64,000 nt of DNA, from NCBI GenBank assembly GCA_017622575.1, contig JAGAQU010000081.1, positions 1 through 64,000 on the forward strand, written 5' to 3'. The position numbers were made by a program, and so were the translations under genes. Source of the stretch: Lachnospiraceae bacterium. Its GTDB lineage: Bacteria > Bacillota > Clostridia > Lachnospirales > Lachnospiraceae. Every line of letters starts with the position of its first letter. Within the stretch, counting starts at the first letter, position 1. The notes under the pieces are model-generated. The model saw only the letters and a program-made list of their open reading frames with translations, was not told the origin of the DNA and searched no databases. Below are positions 34,314 through 42,945 of this stretch, piece by piece.

Positions 34314-35915
34314 ATGAAAAATGGTTTTTTCCAGTTAATCTGCAGTCCGTCGGGAACAGCACTGAAACTTGTGGCACCGAGAGACGGAGGGGCGCAGGTT
34401 ACCATAAAAGAAGTAATGGAATATTTGAATTCCTGCGGAATTATGTTTGATACGGCCGCCCTGAATAAGGGAATGATAGAGGCTGTATCTTCGGGAAAAG
34501 ATGAGTATGTTGTCCCTTTGAACAGGGACGCTGCTCCTGAAGTAAGAGAGACTTACAAATTGCTGATCGCCCAGGACAGAATGCTGGTAGCGGCAAGATT
34601 CTATCCGTCTTCCTTAAATGGAGAAAAAATGAGCGCTCAGGAATTTTTTAATGACCTGGCTTTTAGAAAAATTGTTTATGGAATTCAAACAGAACGGATT
34701 CAGAAATTTTTTGAAAATCCCCAGTACTGTACCGATTTTGTGGTGGCTAAGGGACAACCGCCCAGACAGGGGACAGATGCCAGAATAGAATATTATTTTC
34801 AGACAGACTTGAAAACGAGACCGACCCTGAATGAGGACGGAAGCGTAGATTTCTTCCATTTAAATACCATCTGTCACTGCAGCAAGGGTGACGTTCTCGC
34901 AAGACTTTTCCCGGAGGATCCGGGAGAAATGGGAGTGTCAGTTTACGGAGAAAAAATCAGGCCGAGAGATGTGAAACGTTCGACCTTAAGATTCGGTCAT
35001 AACATTACGCTTTCTGAGGACAGAAAAACCCTGACTGCAGACGTTGATGGACATGTCATGCTTGTGGAAGGAAAAGTATTTGTCTCAAATGTGCTGGAAG
35101 TGGAAAATGTAGACATCTCCACAGGAAATATCGAATATGAAGGAAGCGTTAAGGTAAACGGGAATGTCTGTACTAATTTTTCCATAAAAGCGAAGGGAAA
35201 TATTGAAGTCAAAGGTGTTGTGGAAGGCGCTAACCTTGAGGCTGATGGAAATATTATCATTGCAAGAGGCATGAACGGAATGGCCAGGGGCGTTTTAAAA
35301 GCAGGAGGAAACGTTATCTCCAAATTTATTGAGAATGCCAAGGTGACGGCAGGAGGATATGTATCTTCGGAAGCCATTCTTCACAGCGATGTAGCAGCAG
35401 GAACAAGCATCAGCGTAACCGGTAAAAAGGGATTTATCACAGGCGGAAAGGTTTCGGCTGCAAATCTGATAGAAGTAAAGACCCTCGGTTCCTCCATGGG
35501 TGCTGACACCATAGTAGAAGTCGGAATCGATCCCGGATTAAAAGCGCGAGTTACCCAGCTTCAGAAGCAAATTGCAGATAACAGTAAAATGGTGGCACAG
35601 ATACATCCGGTTCTGTCAGCTTTAACTCAAAAGCTGGCACAGGGTGTGAAGTTAAAGCCGGAACAGATAAAGAATCTGCAGGAAATGCTGCAGAAGGAAA
35701 ATCAGCTGAAGGAAGCAATCGAAAAAGACACAGAGGAATACAATAGCCTTCAGCAGATGATGGCAGAAAGCAATACGGCAAGAGTGGAGGTTACCGGTGA
35801 GGTTTATGCGGGAACCAAAATCTGTATTTCGGATGTTTCCATGGTAGTAAAAACAAGCATGAATTACTGTAAATTCACAAAAGAGCGTGGAGATGTGAGA
35901 ATGACTGCTTTATAG
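34314..35915 (+). CDS. FapA-family (DUF342) protein
   Basis: A 533-residue protein of the DUF342/FapA family: an N-terminal domain (about 1-190), a right-handed beta-helix with Gly/Val/Asn-rich repeats (about 235-390; NIEVKGVVEGANLEADGN), and a coiled coil near the C terminus (about 400-475) followed by a last beta segment. Family members have been linked to cell-pole organisation and surface regulation. It lies directly after fliA, as is common in Clostridia. No enzymatic residues are evident. Confidence 0.85.
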   Translation: MKNGFFQLICSPSGTALKLVAPRDGGAQVTIKEVMEYLNSCGIMFDTAALNKGMIEAVSSGKDEYVVPLNRDAAPEVRETYKLLIAQDRMLVAARFYPSSLNGEKMSAQEFFNDLAFRKIVYGIQTERIQKFFENPQYCTDFVVAKGQPPRQGTDARIEYYFQTDLKTRPTLNEDGSVDFFHLNTICHCSKGDVLARLFPEDPGEMGVSVYGEKIRPRDVKRSTLRFGHNITLSEDRKTLTADVDGHVMLVEGKVFVSNVLEVENVDISTGNIEYEGSVKVNGNVCTNFSIKAKGNIEVKGVVEGANLEADGNIIIARGMNGMARGVLKAGGNVISKFIENAKVTAGGYVSSEAILHSDVAAGTSISVTGKKGFITGGKVSAANLIEVKTLGSSMGADTIVEVGIDPGLKARVTQLQKQIADNSKMVAQIHPVLSALTQKLAQGVKLKPEQIKNLQEMLQKENQLKEAIEKDTEEYNSLQQMMAESNTARVEVTGEVYAGTKICISDVSMVVKTSMNYCKFTKERGDVRMTAL

Positions 35916-35935
35916 AACTGAAAAAGGAGTAAGTT

Positions 35936-36253
35936 ATGACAATAAGCCGCGTAGAACTTCAGGGACAGATATCGAGAGCGCAGGATTTTACCACAATCAA
36001 ACATCAGGAGGATAATAAAGGACTGGTGGATCAGTCCAATTATCAGAGACAGGTGAACCAGAAGACGGAGGTAAGAGCGCATCAGGTTCAGCAGGGAGAC
36101 CGTGCTGAGAATGAGGGCAAACGCTTTGATGCCAAGGAACAGGGCAACGGAACCTACCAGGGAGATGGTGGGCGAAGACGTAAGAAGGATGAGAAAAAGG
36201 AAGACGGCAAGGTTACCCTTAAAGGATATGGCGGTTTTGACATTAAAATATAG
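35936..36253 (+). CDS. Hypothetical protein at the end of the fla/che operon
   Basis: Not recognised. The 105-residue product is highly charged and hydrophilic, rich in Gln, Lys, Gly and Glu, with no membrane helix, and ends in GYGGFDIKI. Most of it is probably disordered. AAAAAGGAG precedes the ATG, spacing to neighbours is about 20-26 bp and the base composition is like the operon, so it is likely a real gene. Confidence 0.65.
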   Translation: MTISRVELQGQISRAQDFTTIKHQEDNKGLVDQSNYQRQVNQKTEVRAHQVQQGDRAENEGKRFDAKEQGNGTYQGDGGRRRKKDEKKEDGKVTLKGYGGFDIKI

Positions 36254-36279
36254 ATGACAGGCAAAGGTTAAAAGAGACG

Positions 36280-37110
36280 ATGAACATAACGGAATTAATC
36301 CTGCTGATCTTTGGCGGTATCGTGTTTACTGTCAGTTTTTTTCTCCCCTCAGGTGGGAAGAAGGAAAAAGATGGAATCAGCAAGGCAGATGAAGAAGAAA
36401 TTAAGGAAATCATTGGCAGAGAAGTGGAGGAAGCCAAAACTCAGATCAGCGATATAGTGGATGAAACGATCACTTATTTCATGGAAAAAACAGAGAGGTC
36501 TATGGAGCGGCTGACCAATGAGAAGATTATGGCGGTTAATGAGTATTCCGATACCGTGCTTGAGCAGATCAATAAGAATCATAAGGAAGCGGTTTTCCTG
36601 TATGATATGCTGAACGATAAACATGAAAACCTGAAAAGTACTGTCAGTGAAGCTGTTAAGACTGCCAGCGAAGTGAAGCAGACAGTGAAAGATGCGGAAG
36701 TGACGGCAAGAGAAGCAAAAGAGCAGGCAGTGGAGATCAAAGAGCAGATACCGGCACCGGTACCGGAAAAAGAATTTGTTCCCATACAGGCACCCAGAGT
36801 GGAAGTGACTGATGGATCAGCGACTGCCGAAATAGAGAAAGAACCGGAAAAACCCAAGAGAAAGACAACCAGAAAGGTGAAGACGGAAGCTTCTGCTTCG
36901 AAAGAGGAAGCGGTTGACCCTGAAAAGACAGAAAAAGCATCGAAGGTTGACTTGAGTATGGCAGCTCCCGGAAAGACCGGCGGCAGAAACAGCAATGAGA
37001 GAATTCTGGAACTGCACAAGGCAGGAAAATCCAATATGGCAATTGCCAAGGAACTGGGCCTTGGAATCGGTGAAGTGAAGCTGGTAATTGACCTGTTTGA
37101 GGGAATCTAG
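36280..37110 (+). CDS. Membrane-anchored coiled-coil protein with C-terminal HTH-like segment (SwrB-like position)
   Basis: The 276-residue product has one N-terminal membrane helix (about 4-22), a long coiled coil (about 30-155), a Pro/Lys/Glu linker (about 155-225) and a C-terminal segment resembling a helix-turn-helix (ERILELHKAGKSNMAIAKEL, then GLGIGEVKLVIDLF). It resembles DUF6115-type proteins. In Bacillus, SwrB, a single-pass protein that promotes basal-body assembly, lies at the same place downstream of sigD and before rpsB and has a comparable layout. Homology to SwrB is inferred from layout and position only. Confidence 0.7.
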   Translation: MNITELILLIFGGIVFTVSFFLPSGGKKEKDGISKADEEEIKEIIGREVEEAKTQISDIVDETITYFMEKTERSMERLTNEKIMAVNEYSDTVLEQINKNHKEAVFLYDMLNDKHENLKSTVSEAVKTASEVKQTVKDAEVTAREAKEQAVEIKEQIPAPVPEKEFVPIQAPRVEVTDGSATAEIEKEPEKPKRKTTRKVKTEASASKEEAVDPEKTEKASKVDLSMAAPGKTGGRNSNERILELHKAGKSNMAIAKELGLGIGEVKLVIDLFEGI

Positions 37111-37133
37111 AGAAAAGAACACGGAGTAAGACA

Positions 37134-37697
37134 ATGAAGTTAAAATATTATCTGAGGGGGCTTGGAATCGGTATCATAGTCACCGCAGTGATCATGGGTG
37201 CATCATCCGGAAGCAGGAAGGAGACCTTGAGTGACAGGGAAATCAGGGAGCGCGCTGCAGAGCTTGGCATGGTGGAGCAGAGCGGTTCCCTTGCAGAGAT
37301 GGCACAGGAGGAGAATGTAGAAATACCGGAAGAGACTGAAAAAACAGAAGTACCTACAGAGGTTCCATCGGAATCACCGGAAACTTCCGAAGAACCGGCT
37401 GCGACACAGACACCGGAGACCACAGCTGCGGAAGAGCCGGAGGAGACACCGAAAGCCGCAGCTACAAAAGAACCTGTGGAAGCTGCAGACACAGTGACCA
37501 TTGAAATAAAATCGGGAGACGGGTCCTATACAGTGTGCCAGAAGCTGGAACAGAAGGGGCTGATAACTTCTGCATCCGATTTTGATACCTACCTTTACAG
37601 TAATGGTTATGACAGGAAATTAAGGGCAGGAAGTCATGAAATACCGGCGGACGCAAAGCCGGAGGAAATTGCAAAAATTTTATGCGGTATGAAATAA
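37134..37697 (+). CDS. Membrane-anchored protein with YceG/MltG-like C-terminal domain
   Basis: The 187-residue product has an N-terminal membrane helix (about 8-25), a long Thr/Pro/Glu-rich linker (about 55-120) and a C-terminal domain (about 123-187; VTIEIKSGDGSYTVCQKLEQ, KLRAGSHEIPADAKPEEIAK) similar to the LysM-like N domain of the endolytic transglycosylase MltG. The catalytic lytic domain is absent. A peptidoglycan-contact role is a guess. It is the last gene before the terminator at 37721. Confidence 0.68.
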   Translation: MKLKYYLRGLGIGIIVTAVIMGASSGSRKETLSDREIRERAAELGMVEQSGSLAEMAQEENVEIPEETEKTEVPTEVPSESPETSEEPAATQTPETTAAEEPEETPKAAATKEPVEAADTVTIEIKSGDGSYTVCQKLEQKGLITSASDFDTYLYSNGYDRKLRAGSHEIPADAKPEEIAKILCGMK

Positions 37698-37720
37698 GAA
37701 ACATAATGTGAAATCAATGG

Positions 37721-37747
37721 AAAAATCCCTTGCAAGAGGGATTTTTC
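37721..37747 (+). terminator. Intrinsic terminator ending the fla/che operon
   Basis: AAAAATCCCT (37721-37730) pairs with AGGGATTTTT (37737-37746) around a 6-nt loop; the right arm supplies the U-tract. It also contains the -35 element of the next promoter. Confidence 0.75.
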
Positions 37748-37758
37748 TGTGATATAAT
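37730..37758 (+). promoter_or_regulatory. Strong promoter of rpsB-tsf
   Basis: TTGCAA (37730-37735), 17-nt spacer, TATAAT (37753-37758). The -35 is the loop of the preceding terminator hairpin. Predicted start near 37765 leaves a leader of about 120 nt. Confidence 0.75.
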
Positions 37759-37765
37759 CTTCACG

Positions 37766-37864
37766 TTGCGGTATGCCGCAATGAAACTATAAATCACGCG
37801 CGTTTTAAGTCTGTCGGTGCTTCTTAACGCGGAAGTTGGCAGAAGAGTGAGATGCGCGGAAGTC
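37766..37864 (+). ncRNA. Structured 5' leader of rpsB, possible autoregulatory element
   Basis: The leader contains a perfect 6-bp hairpin TTGCGG/CCGCAA (37766-37781), a second stem CGCGTTTTAAG (37799-37809) with CTTAACGCG (37823-37831), and two copies of CGCGGAAGT (37828-37836 and 37856-37864). Ribosomal protein operons often have leaders bound by their product. I cannot match this to a known family, so the role is an inference. Confidence 0.35.
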
Positions 37865-37885
37865 TAACCAAACGGAGGTAGAAAC

Positions 37886-38662
37886 ATGAGCGTTATTTCA
37901 ATGAAACAGTTACTTGAAGCAGGTGTTCATTTCGGACATCAGACCAGAAGATGGAACCCTAAGATGGCTCCTTACATCTTCACAGAGAGAAACGGTATCC
38001 ACATCATCGACTTACAGAAGTCTGTAGGTAAGGTTGATGAGGCTTACAGAGCAGTGTTTGAGATCGCTGCACAGGGCGGAACCATTCTTTTCGTTGGTAC
38101 CAAAAAGCAGGCACAGGATGCTGTTAAGACAGAAGCTGAGCGCTGCGGTATGTATTATGTAAATGAGAGATGGCTTGGCGGTATGCTTACCAACTTCAAG
38201 ACCATCCAGAGCAGAATTGACAGATTAAAAGCAATCGAGACCATGGCAGAGGATGGCACCTTTGATGTGCTTCCCAAGAAGGAAGTTATCGCACTCAAGA
38301 AGGAATGGGAAAAGCTTGAGAAGAACCTTGGCGGTATCAAGACCATGACAAGAATTCCCGATGCTATTTTCGTTGTAGATCCCAAGAAGGAAAGAATCTG
38401 CGTACAGGAAGCTCATACACTGGGAATCACACTGATCGGTATCGGTGATACCAACTGTGATCCCGAAGAATTAGACTATATCATCCCCGGTAATGATGAC
38501 GCTATCAGAGCCGTAAAACTGATCGTTGCAAAGATGGCAGATGCTGTGATCGAAGCTAACCAGGGTGAGGAAGCAATCACCGCTGAGGATGCCGGTGTGA
38601 CAGAAGAAGCAGTGGAAGCTGCAGAAGCTACCGATATCGAAGAAGTAGCAGATGCTGAATAA
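37886..38662 (+). CDS. rpsB: 30S ribosomal protein S2
   Basis: S2 is a structural protein of the small ribosomal subunit. The 258-residue product has standard motifs ([54 protein letters not shown]) and an acidic Glu/Ala-rich C-terminal tail. CGGAGGT precedes the ATG. It forms a pair with tsf 47 bp downstream. Confidence 0.98.
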   Translation: MSVISMKQLLEAGVHFGHQTRRWNPKMAPYIFTERNGIHIIDLQKSVGKVDEAYRAVFEIAAQGGTILFVGTKKQAQDAVKTEAERCGMYYVNERWLGGMLTNFKTIQSRIDRLKAIETMAEDGTFDVLPKKEVIALKKEWEKLEKNLGGIKTMTRIPDAIFVVDPKKERICVQEAHTLGITLIGIGDTNCDPEELDYIIPGNDDAIRAVKLIVAKMADAVIEANQGEEAITAEDAGVTEEAVEAAEATDIEEVADAE

Positions 38663-38709
38663 TCAGGTTTGCTTAAGAAGTGATATAACACAGAAAGGAA
38701 TTGAATAAA

Positions 38710-39648
38710 ATGGCAAATATTACAGCAGCAATGGTAAAAGAATTAAGAGAAATGACCGGCGCAGGTATGATGGATTGTAAAAAGGCCCTTGGCGAGACAG
38801 ACGGCGATATGGATGCAGCTGTTGAGTTCCTCAGAAAGAACGGACAGGCAAAAGCAGAGAAGAAAGCCGGAAGAATCGCAGCAGAAGGTCTTTGCTGTGT
38901 AACCGTAAAGGATGATAAGACAGCAGCAGTTGTGGAGGTTAACTCTGAGACTGACTTTGTTGCAAAGAATGAAGAATTCCAAAGCTTTGTTAAGGCAGTT
39001 GCAGATCAGGCAGTAAATTCCGATGCAGCTGATATGGATGCATTCCTTGCAGAAACCTGGAACGCAGACGCTTCCATGACAGTGAAGGAAGCACTGGTTG
39101 CAAAGGTTGCAAAGATCGGTGAGAACTTAAATATCAGAAGATTTGAAAAGGTTGTTGCAGATAACGGCTGTGTTGTTTCCTATGTACACGGCGGCGGAAG
39201 AATCGGTGTTATCGTGGAAGCACAGACAGATATTGTAAACGATGCAATCAAGGAAGCTCTGACCAACATTGCTATGCAGGTTGCGGCACTTTCTCCCAAG
39301 TATGTATCTACAGCTGATGTATCTGAAGAATATAAGGCACATGAGAAAGAAATCCTTATGGCTCAGATTGCTAACGATCCCAAGATGGCAGGCAAGCCTG
39401 AAAAGGTAATCGAAGGCGCAGTTGTGGGACGTCTCAACAAGGAATTAAAGGAAGTCTGTCTCCTTGAGCAGGTTTATGTTAAGGCAGAGGATGGCAAACA
39501 GACAGTTGCCCAGTATGTGGCACAGGTTGCAAAGGAAACAGGAGCAAACCTTTCCATCAAGAAGTTTGTTCGTTTTGAGACCGGTGAAGGTCTTGAAAAG
39601 AAGGTTGACGACTTTGCAGCAGAGGTTGCAGCACAGGCTGGTATGTAA
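38710..39648 (+). CDS. tsf: Translation elongation factor Ts
   Basis: EF-Ts recharges EF-Tu with GTP. The 312-residue product has the UBA-like N terminus (VKELREMTGAGMMDCKKAL), the core TDFVAKNEEF and YVHGGGRIGVIVE. ATG 38710 is chosen because it starts the standard MANITAAMVKELRE and follows AGAAAGGAA; TTG 38701 would add three residues. In most Bacillota pyrH follows directly; here pyrH is about 8 kb away. Confidence 0.98.
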   Translation: MANITAAMVKELREMTGAGMMDCKKALGETDGDMDAAVEFLRKNGQAKAEKKAGRIAAEGLCCVTVKDDKTAAVVEVNSETDFVAKNEEFQSFVKAVADQAVNSDAADMDAFLAETWNADASMTVKEALVAKVAKIGENLNIRRFEKVVADNGCVVSYVHGGGRIGVIVEAQTDIVNDAIKEALTNIAMQVAALSPKYVSTADVSEEYKAHEKEILMAQIANDPKMAGKPEKVIEGAVVGRLNKELKEVCLLEQVYVKAEDGKQTVAQYVAQVAKETGANLSIKKFVRFETGEGLEKKVDDFAAEVAAQAGM

Positions 39649-39688
39649 TATCAGAAATCTTCTTAAAATTTTATAAAAAACTGAAATG

Positions 39689-39723
39689 AACGGCAGCTAT
39701 GGGAATCCTGTAGCTGCTGTTTT
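39689..39723 (+). terminator. Intrinsic terminator of rpsB-tsf
   Basis: AACGGCAGCTA (39689-39699) pairs with TAGCTGCTGTT (39711-39721) with one G-T pair, followed by a short T-run. Confidence 0.65.
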
Positions 39724-39827
39724 CCCTTTATGGAAAATATGATATTGTAAAGTAAAAAGCTCATGACAGATGTAATTTTATCATATATTAAAAATTTATT
39801 AAAAATGTAGAAAACGGGCGATATGAA

Positions 39828-39857
39828 TTGACAAACATACAGTCTTTTTGATAAACT
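39828..39857 (+). promoter_or_regulatory. Probable promoter of the opp operon
   Basis: Perfect TTGACA (39828-39833), then ATAAAC or TAAACT (39851-39857) 17-18 nt away. No consensus CodY box was found around it although opp operons are classic CodY targets. Confidence 0.55.
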
Positions 39858-39868
39858 GTTAGAGTTGT

Positions 39869-39921
39869 GAAAAGGAACGATGGGGTTTGACGGATATCAA
39901 CACTATGGTTCTTTTCTTTTT
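39869..39921 (+). promoter_or_regulatory. Terminator-like hairpin in the opp leader
   Basis: GAAAAGGAAC (39869-39878) pairs with GTTCTTTTC (39908-39916) with one bulge, with a further small stem inside (39885-39901), and runs into a T-rich tract (39912-39921). It lies between the promoter and oppB, suggesting attenuation. No T-box or riboswitch family was recognised. Confidence 0.45.
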
Positions 39922-39945
39922 AATATCGGATAAGGAGTTGTAGAT

Positions 39946-40863
39946 ATGTTAAAGTATGTTGCAAAACGAATCGGTCTTGCAATTGTTACGATATGGGCAG
40001 TTGCGACCATCACATTTTTTCTGATGAATATGGTTCCGGGAGGACCTTTCCTTTCAGAAAAGGCGATCAGTCCCCAGGCAACAGCGGCATTGGAGGCAAA
40101 ATATGGTCTGGATAAGCCCTTATTTCAACAATATCTTACTTATATTATGGACGCTCTTCACGGAGATTTCGGTGACAGTTTGAAACAGCGCGGAAGAACG
40201 GTTATGGATATCATATTGATGAAGTTTCCTGTGTCTGCCAGACTGGGAGGCGTTTCCGTCCTTGTCTCTTTGCTCATCGGTATTCCTCTTGGCTGTATTG
40301 CGGCACTCAAGAGAGGAAAATTCCTCGACAGCCTCATCAGCGTGGTAGCTACCTGTGGTATTGCGGTGCCAAGCTTTGTGATCTGTACGGTACTGCTGTA
40401 TTTTCTGGGAGTAAATTTACAGCTTTTGCCAACCATGGGACTGACATCGTGGAAGCATTATATTATGCCGGTAATGGCACTGTCATTTTATCCTACGGCG
40501 TACATCATGAGACTGATGCGTTCCTCCATGCTGGATGTACTGGGGCAGGATTATATGCGTACGGCAAGAGCAAAAGGTCTTTCAGGTGGTGTAATTTTGT
40601 TTAAACATGCGCTGAGAAATGCTGTTTTGCCGGTAGTTACCTATGTGGGACCCATGCTTGCCTACACGGTGACGGGAAGCTTCGTTGTGGAAAAGATTTT
40701 TACGATTCCGGGACTTGGCGGTGAATTTATCAAGGCCATCAACGGACGTGACTATACATTGATCATGGGAACTACGATTTTCCTGGCAACCCTGATCATT
40801 ATTATGAATGTGGTGGTAGATATCGTTTATAAGATAGTTGACCCCAGAATCAAATTGAAGTAA
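39946..40863 (+). CDS. oppB: Oligopeptide ABC transporter permease OppB
   Basis: OppB is one of two membrane channel subunits of the peptide importer. The 305-residue product has an N-terminal membrane helix and five further helices, the DppB/OppB N-terminal pattern (ATITFFLMNMVPGGPF) and the inner-membrane coupling region (DYMRTARAKGLSGGVILFKH). AAGGAG precedes the ATG. It is the first gene of oppBCDFA, with the binding protein last. Confidence 0.95.
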   Translation: MLKYVAKRIGLAIVTIWAVATITFFLMNMVPGGPFLSEKAISPQATAALEAKYGLDKPLFQQYLTYIMDALHGDFGDSLKQRGRTVMDIILMKFPVSARLGGVSVLVSLLIGIPLGCIAALKRGKFLDSLISVVATCGIAVPSFVICTVLLYFLGVNLQLLPTMGLTSWKHYIMPVMALSFYPTAYIMRLMRSSMLDVLGQDYMRTARAKGLSGGVILFKHALRNAVLPVVTYVGPMLAYTVTGSFVVEKIFTIPGLGGEFIKAINGRDYTLIMGTTIFLATLIIIMNVVVDIVYKIVDPRIKLK

Positions 40864-40878
40864 GGAGATTAAGGCATT

Positions 40879-41925
40879 ATGAAACAGAATCCATTCAGCT
40901 TTCAATTAAAACTTAATCCTGATGATTTTCTGCCTGCATCCGAGGAGGAAAAGCAGAGCCAGGTTATTATGAGGGAGAGTGTCAGCTTCTGGAAAGATGG
41001 TATGCGTCGTCTCGTAAAGAATAAGGTGGCTATGGTCAGTCTTGTGGTGATCATTCTGGTTATGATCTTTTCCTTTATTGTGCCTGCCTTTTATCCTTAT
41101 TCTTATAAAGAACAGATCAAAGGAGCCAACAATCTGGCACCTATGCAGTATTCGGCACAGGAGCAGGCCAGAATAGATGCGGGAGAAAAAGTTTTTCCTC
41201 ATATTTTCGGAACTGATAAGATGGGCCGTGACTATGCCATCCGTGTCATGATGGGAAGTCGTATTTCTCTGCTGGTAGGCTTGATTGCCACGGGTATCAT
41301 TTTGATTATCGGTTCTATCTATGGATCTATTGCAGCTTTTTTCGGTGGATGGGTAGATCTTGTGATGATGCGTATTGTGGATATTATTTATACAATACCC
41401 GATATCCTTTTAATTGTACTTTTGTCTTTTGCACTTAAGGCACCATTGGAAGGCCTGAAAAATGTGCCCGGTTTTTCCTGGGTTGGTGTGGTAGGTGAGA
41501 ATCTGATCAGTATCTTTGTGGTGTTTGCCCTTTTGTACTGGGTAGGTATGGCAAGAATGGTCAGAAGCCAGGTGCTGATGCTGAAGGAAAGTGAATACGT
41601 GACGGCAGCAAGAGCCCTTGGTGTGAGCAATGGTAAAATTATCAGAAAGCATCTTCTTACCAACTGTATCGGTACACTTATTGTTACCACAACACTGCAG
41701 ATCCCTTCCTCCATTTTTACGGAAAGCTTTTTAAGCTTCCTCGGAATGGGTGTGGCAGTACCGTTGCCTTCCCTGGGAAGTCTTGCGAGCGATGCAATCA
41801 ATGGTATGAACACATACCCTTATCTGTTATTTATACCGGCACTTTTGATAAGTCTTATCATTTTGAGCTTTAATCTGCTGGGAGACGGACTTCGGGATGC
41901 GTTTGACCCTAAATTAAAAAATTAG
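40879..41925 (+). CDS. oppC: Oligopeptide ABC transporter permease OppC
   Basis: Second permease subunit of the peptide importer. The 348-residue product has a cytoplasmic N terminus, six helices and the coupling motif (ESEYVTAARALGVSNGKIIR), plus FGTDKMGRDYAIRVMMGSR, typical of OppC/DppC. AAGGAG precedes the ATG 15 bp after oppB. Confidence 0.95.
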   Translation: MKQNPFSFQLKLNPDDFLPASEEEKQSQVIMRESVSFWKDGMRRLVKNKVAMVSLVVIILVMIFSFIVPAFYPYSYKEQIKGANNLAPMQYSAQEQARIDAGEKVFPHIFGTDKMGRDYAIRVMMGSRISLLVGLIATGIILIIGSIYGSIAAFFGGWVDLVMMRIVDIIYTIPDILLIVLLSFALKAPLEGLKNVPGFSWVGVVGENLISIFVVFALLYWVGMARMVRSQVLMLKESEYVTAARALGVSNGKIIRKHLLTNCIGTLIVTTTLQIPSSIFTESFLSFLGMGVAVPLPSLGSLASDAINGMNTYPYLLFIPALLISLIILSFNLLGDGLRDAFDPKLKN

Positions 41926-41943
41926 GAAAGGCGGTTTAAGAAG

Positions 41944-42945
41944 ATGTCAGAATATCTTGTTGATATAAAAAACGAACGACTTTCTTTTTTCACTCCGGCA
42001 GGAGAAGTAAAAGCGTTAAATGATGTCTCCATTCATTTAAAGGAAGGAGAAGTTCTGGGTATCGTGGGAGAGAGCGGTTCCGGTAAGTCTGTTACAGCTT
42101 ACAGTCTTATGGGACTGACTGCCTATCCGGGCAGACTGATCGGCGGAAGCCTTGCGTTTAATGGTCATCAGATCGATCAGATGAGTGAGAAGGAAATGAG
42201 AAAGATAAGGGGAAATGAAATCTCTATTATTTTTCAGGATCCCATGACCAGCTTAAATCCCGTTTATACTGTAGGAAATCAGATTATGGAGGTGATCCTG
42301 CTCCATACTGACAAGAATAAAGCACAGGCAAAGGAGAGGGCAAAGGAACTTTTGCAGCTGGTAGGAATCAATGAACCTGACAAGAGATTAAAGCAATACC
42401 CTCACGAACTGTCGGGTGGTATGCGTCAGCGTGTGATGATCGCCATGGCGCTTGCCTGTGAACCAAAGCTTCTGATTGCGGATGAGCCTACCACGGCGCT
42501 GGATGTGACCATTCAGGCGCAGATACTGGAGCTGATGATGGAACTGAAGGATAAGCTCGGCATGGCTATTATTATGATCACACATGATCTTGGCGTAGTG
42601 GCCAGTATGTGTGAGAGAATTGCAGTTATGTATGCGGGTAAGGTGGTGGAATACGGTACAGCGGAGGATATTTTTTACAATCCCAAGCATCAGTATACCA
42701 AAGGTCTGATTCGCTCCATACCGAGAATTGATACAAAGGAGCATGAGAGACTGGTTCCCATTGAGGGGACACCGGTTGATCTCTTAAATCCTCCCATGGG
42801 TTGCCCGTTTGCTCCAAGATGTGAGGAATGTATGAAGATCTGCTTAAGAGAAATGCCTCCGGTTACCAATTTTGGAGAAGTTCATTATACCCAGTGCTGG
42901 CTGAATCAGAAAGAAGAGATGGAGAAAGGAGCCGCAAATGAGTGA
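41944..42945 (+). CDS. oppD: Oligopeptide ABC transporter ATPase OppD
   Basis: First ATP-binding subunit. The 333-residue product has Walker A GESGSGKS, Q-loop in IIFQDPMTSLNPV, signature LSGGMRQRV, Walker B LLIADEPTTALD, and the Opp-type C-terminal extension with clustered Cys residues (GCPFAPRCEECMKICL) that suggests an iron-sulfur site. It overlaps oppF by 8 nt. Confidence 0.96.
   Translation: MSEYLVDIKNERLSFFTPAGEVKALNDVSIHLKEGEVLGIVGESGSGKSVTAYSLMGLTAYPGRLIGGSLAFNGHQIDQMSEKEMRKIRGNEISIIFQDPMTSLNPVYTVGNQIMEVILLHTDKNKAQAKERAKELLQLVGINEPDKRLKQYPHELSGGMRQRVMIAMALACEPKLLIADEPTTALDVTIQAQILELMMELKDKLGMAIIMITHDLGVVASMCERIAVMYAGKVVEYGTAEDIFYNPKHQYTKGLIRSIPRIDTKEHERLVPIEGTPVDLLNPPMGCPFAPRCEECMKICLREMPPVTNFGEVHYTQCWLNQKEEMEKGAANE

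Noticed and set aside
39770-39830. CodY box upstream of the opp operon
   Set aside because: AATTTTATCATATATT shares the first half only; too many mismatches.
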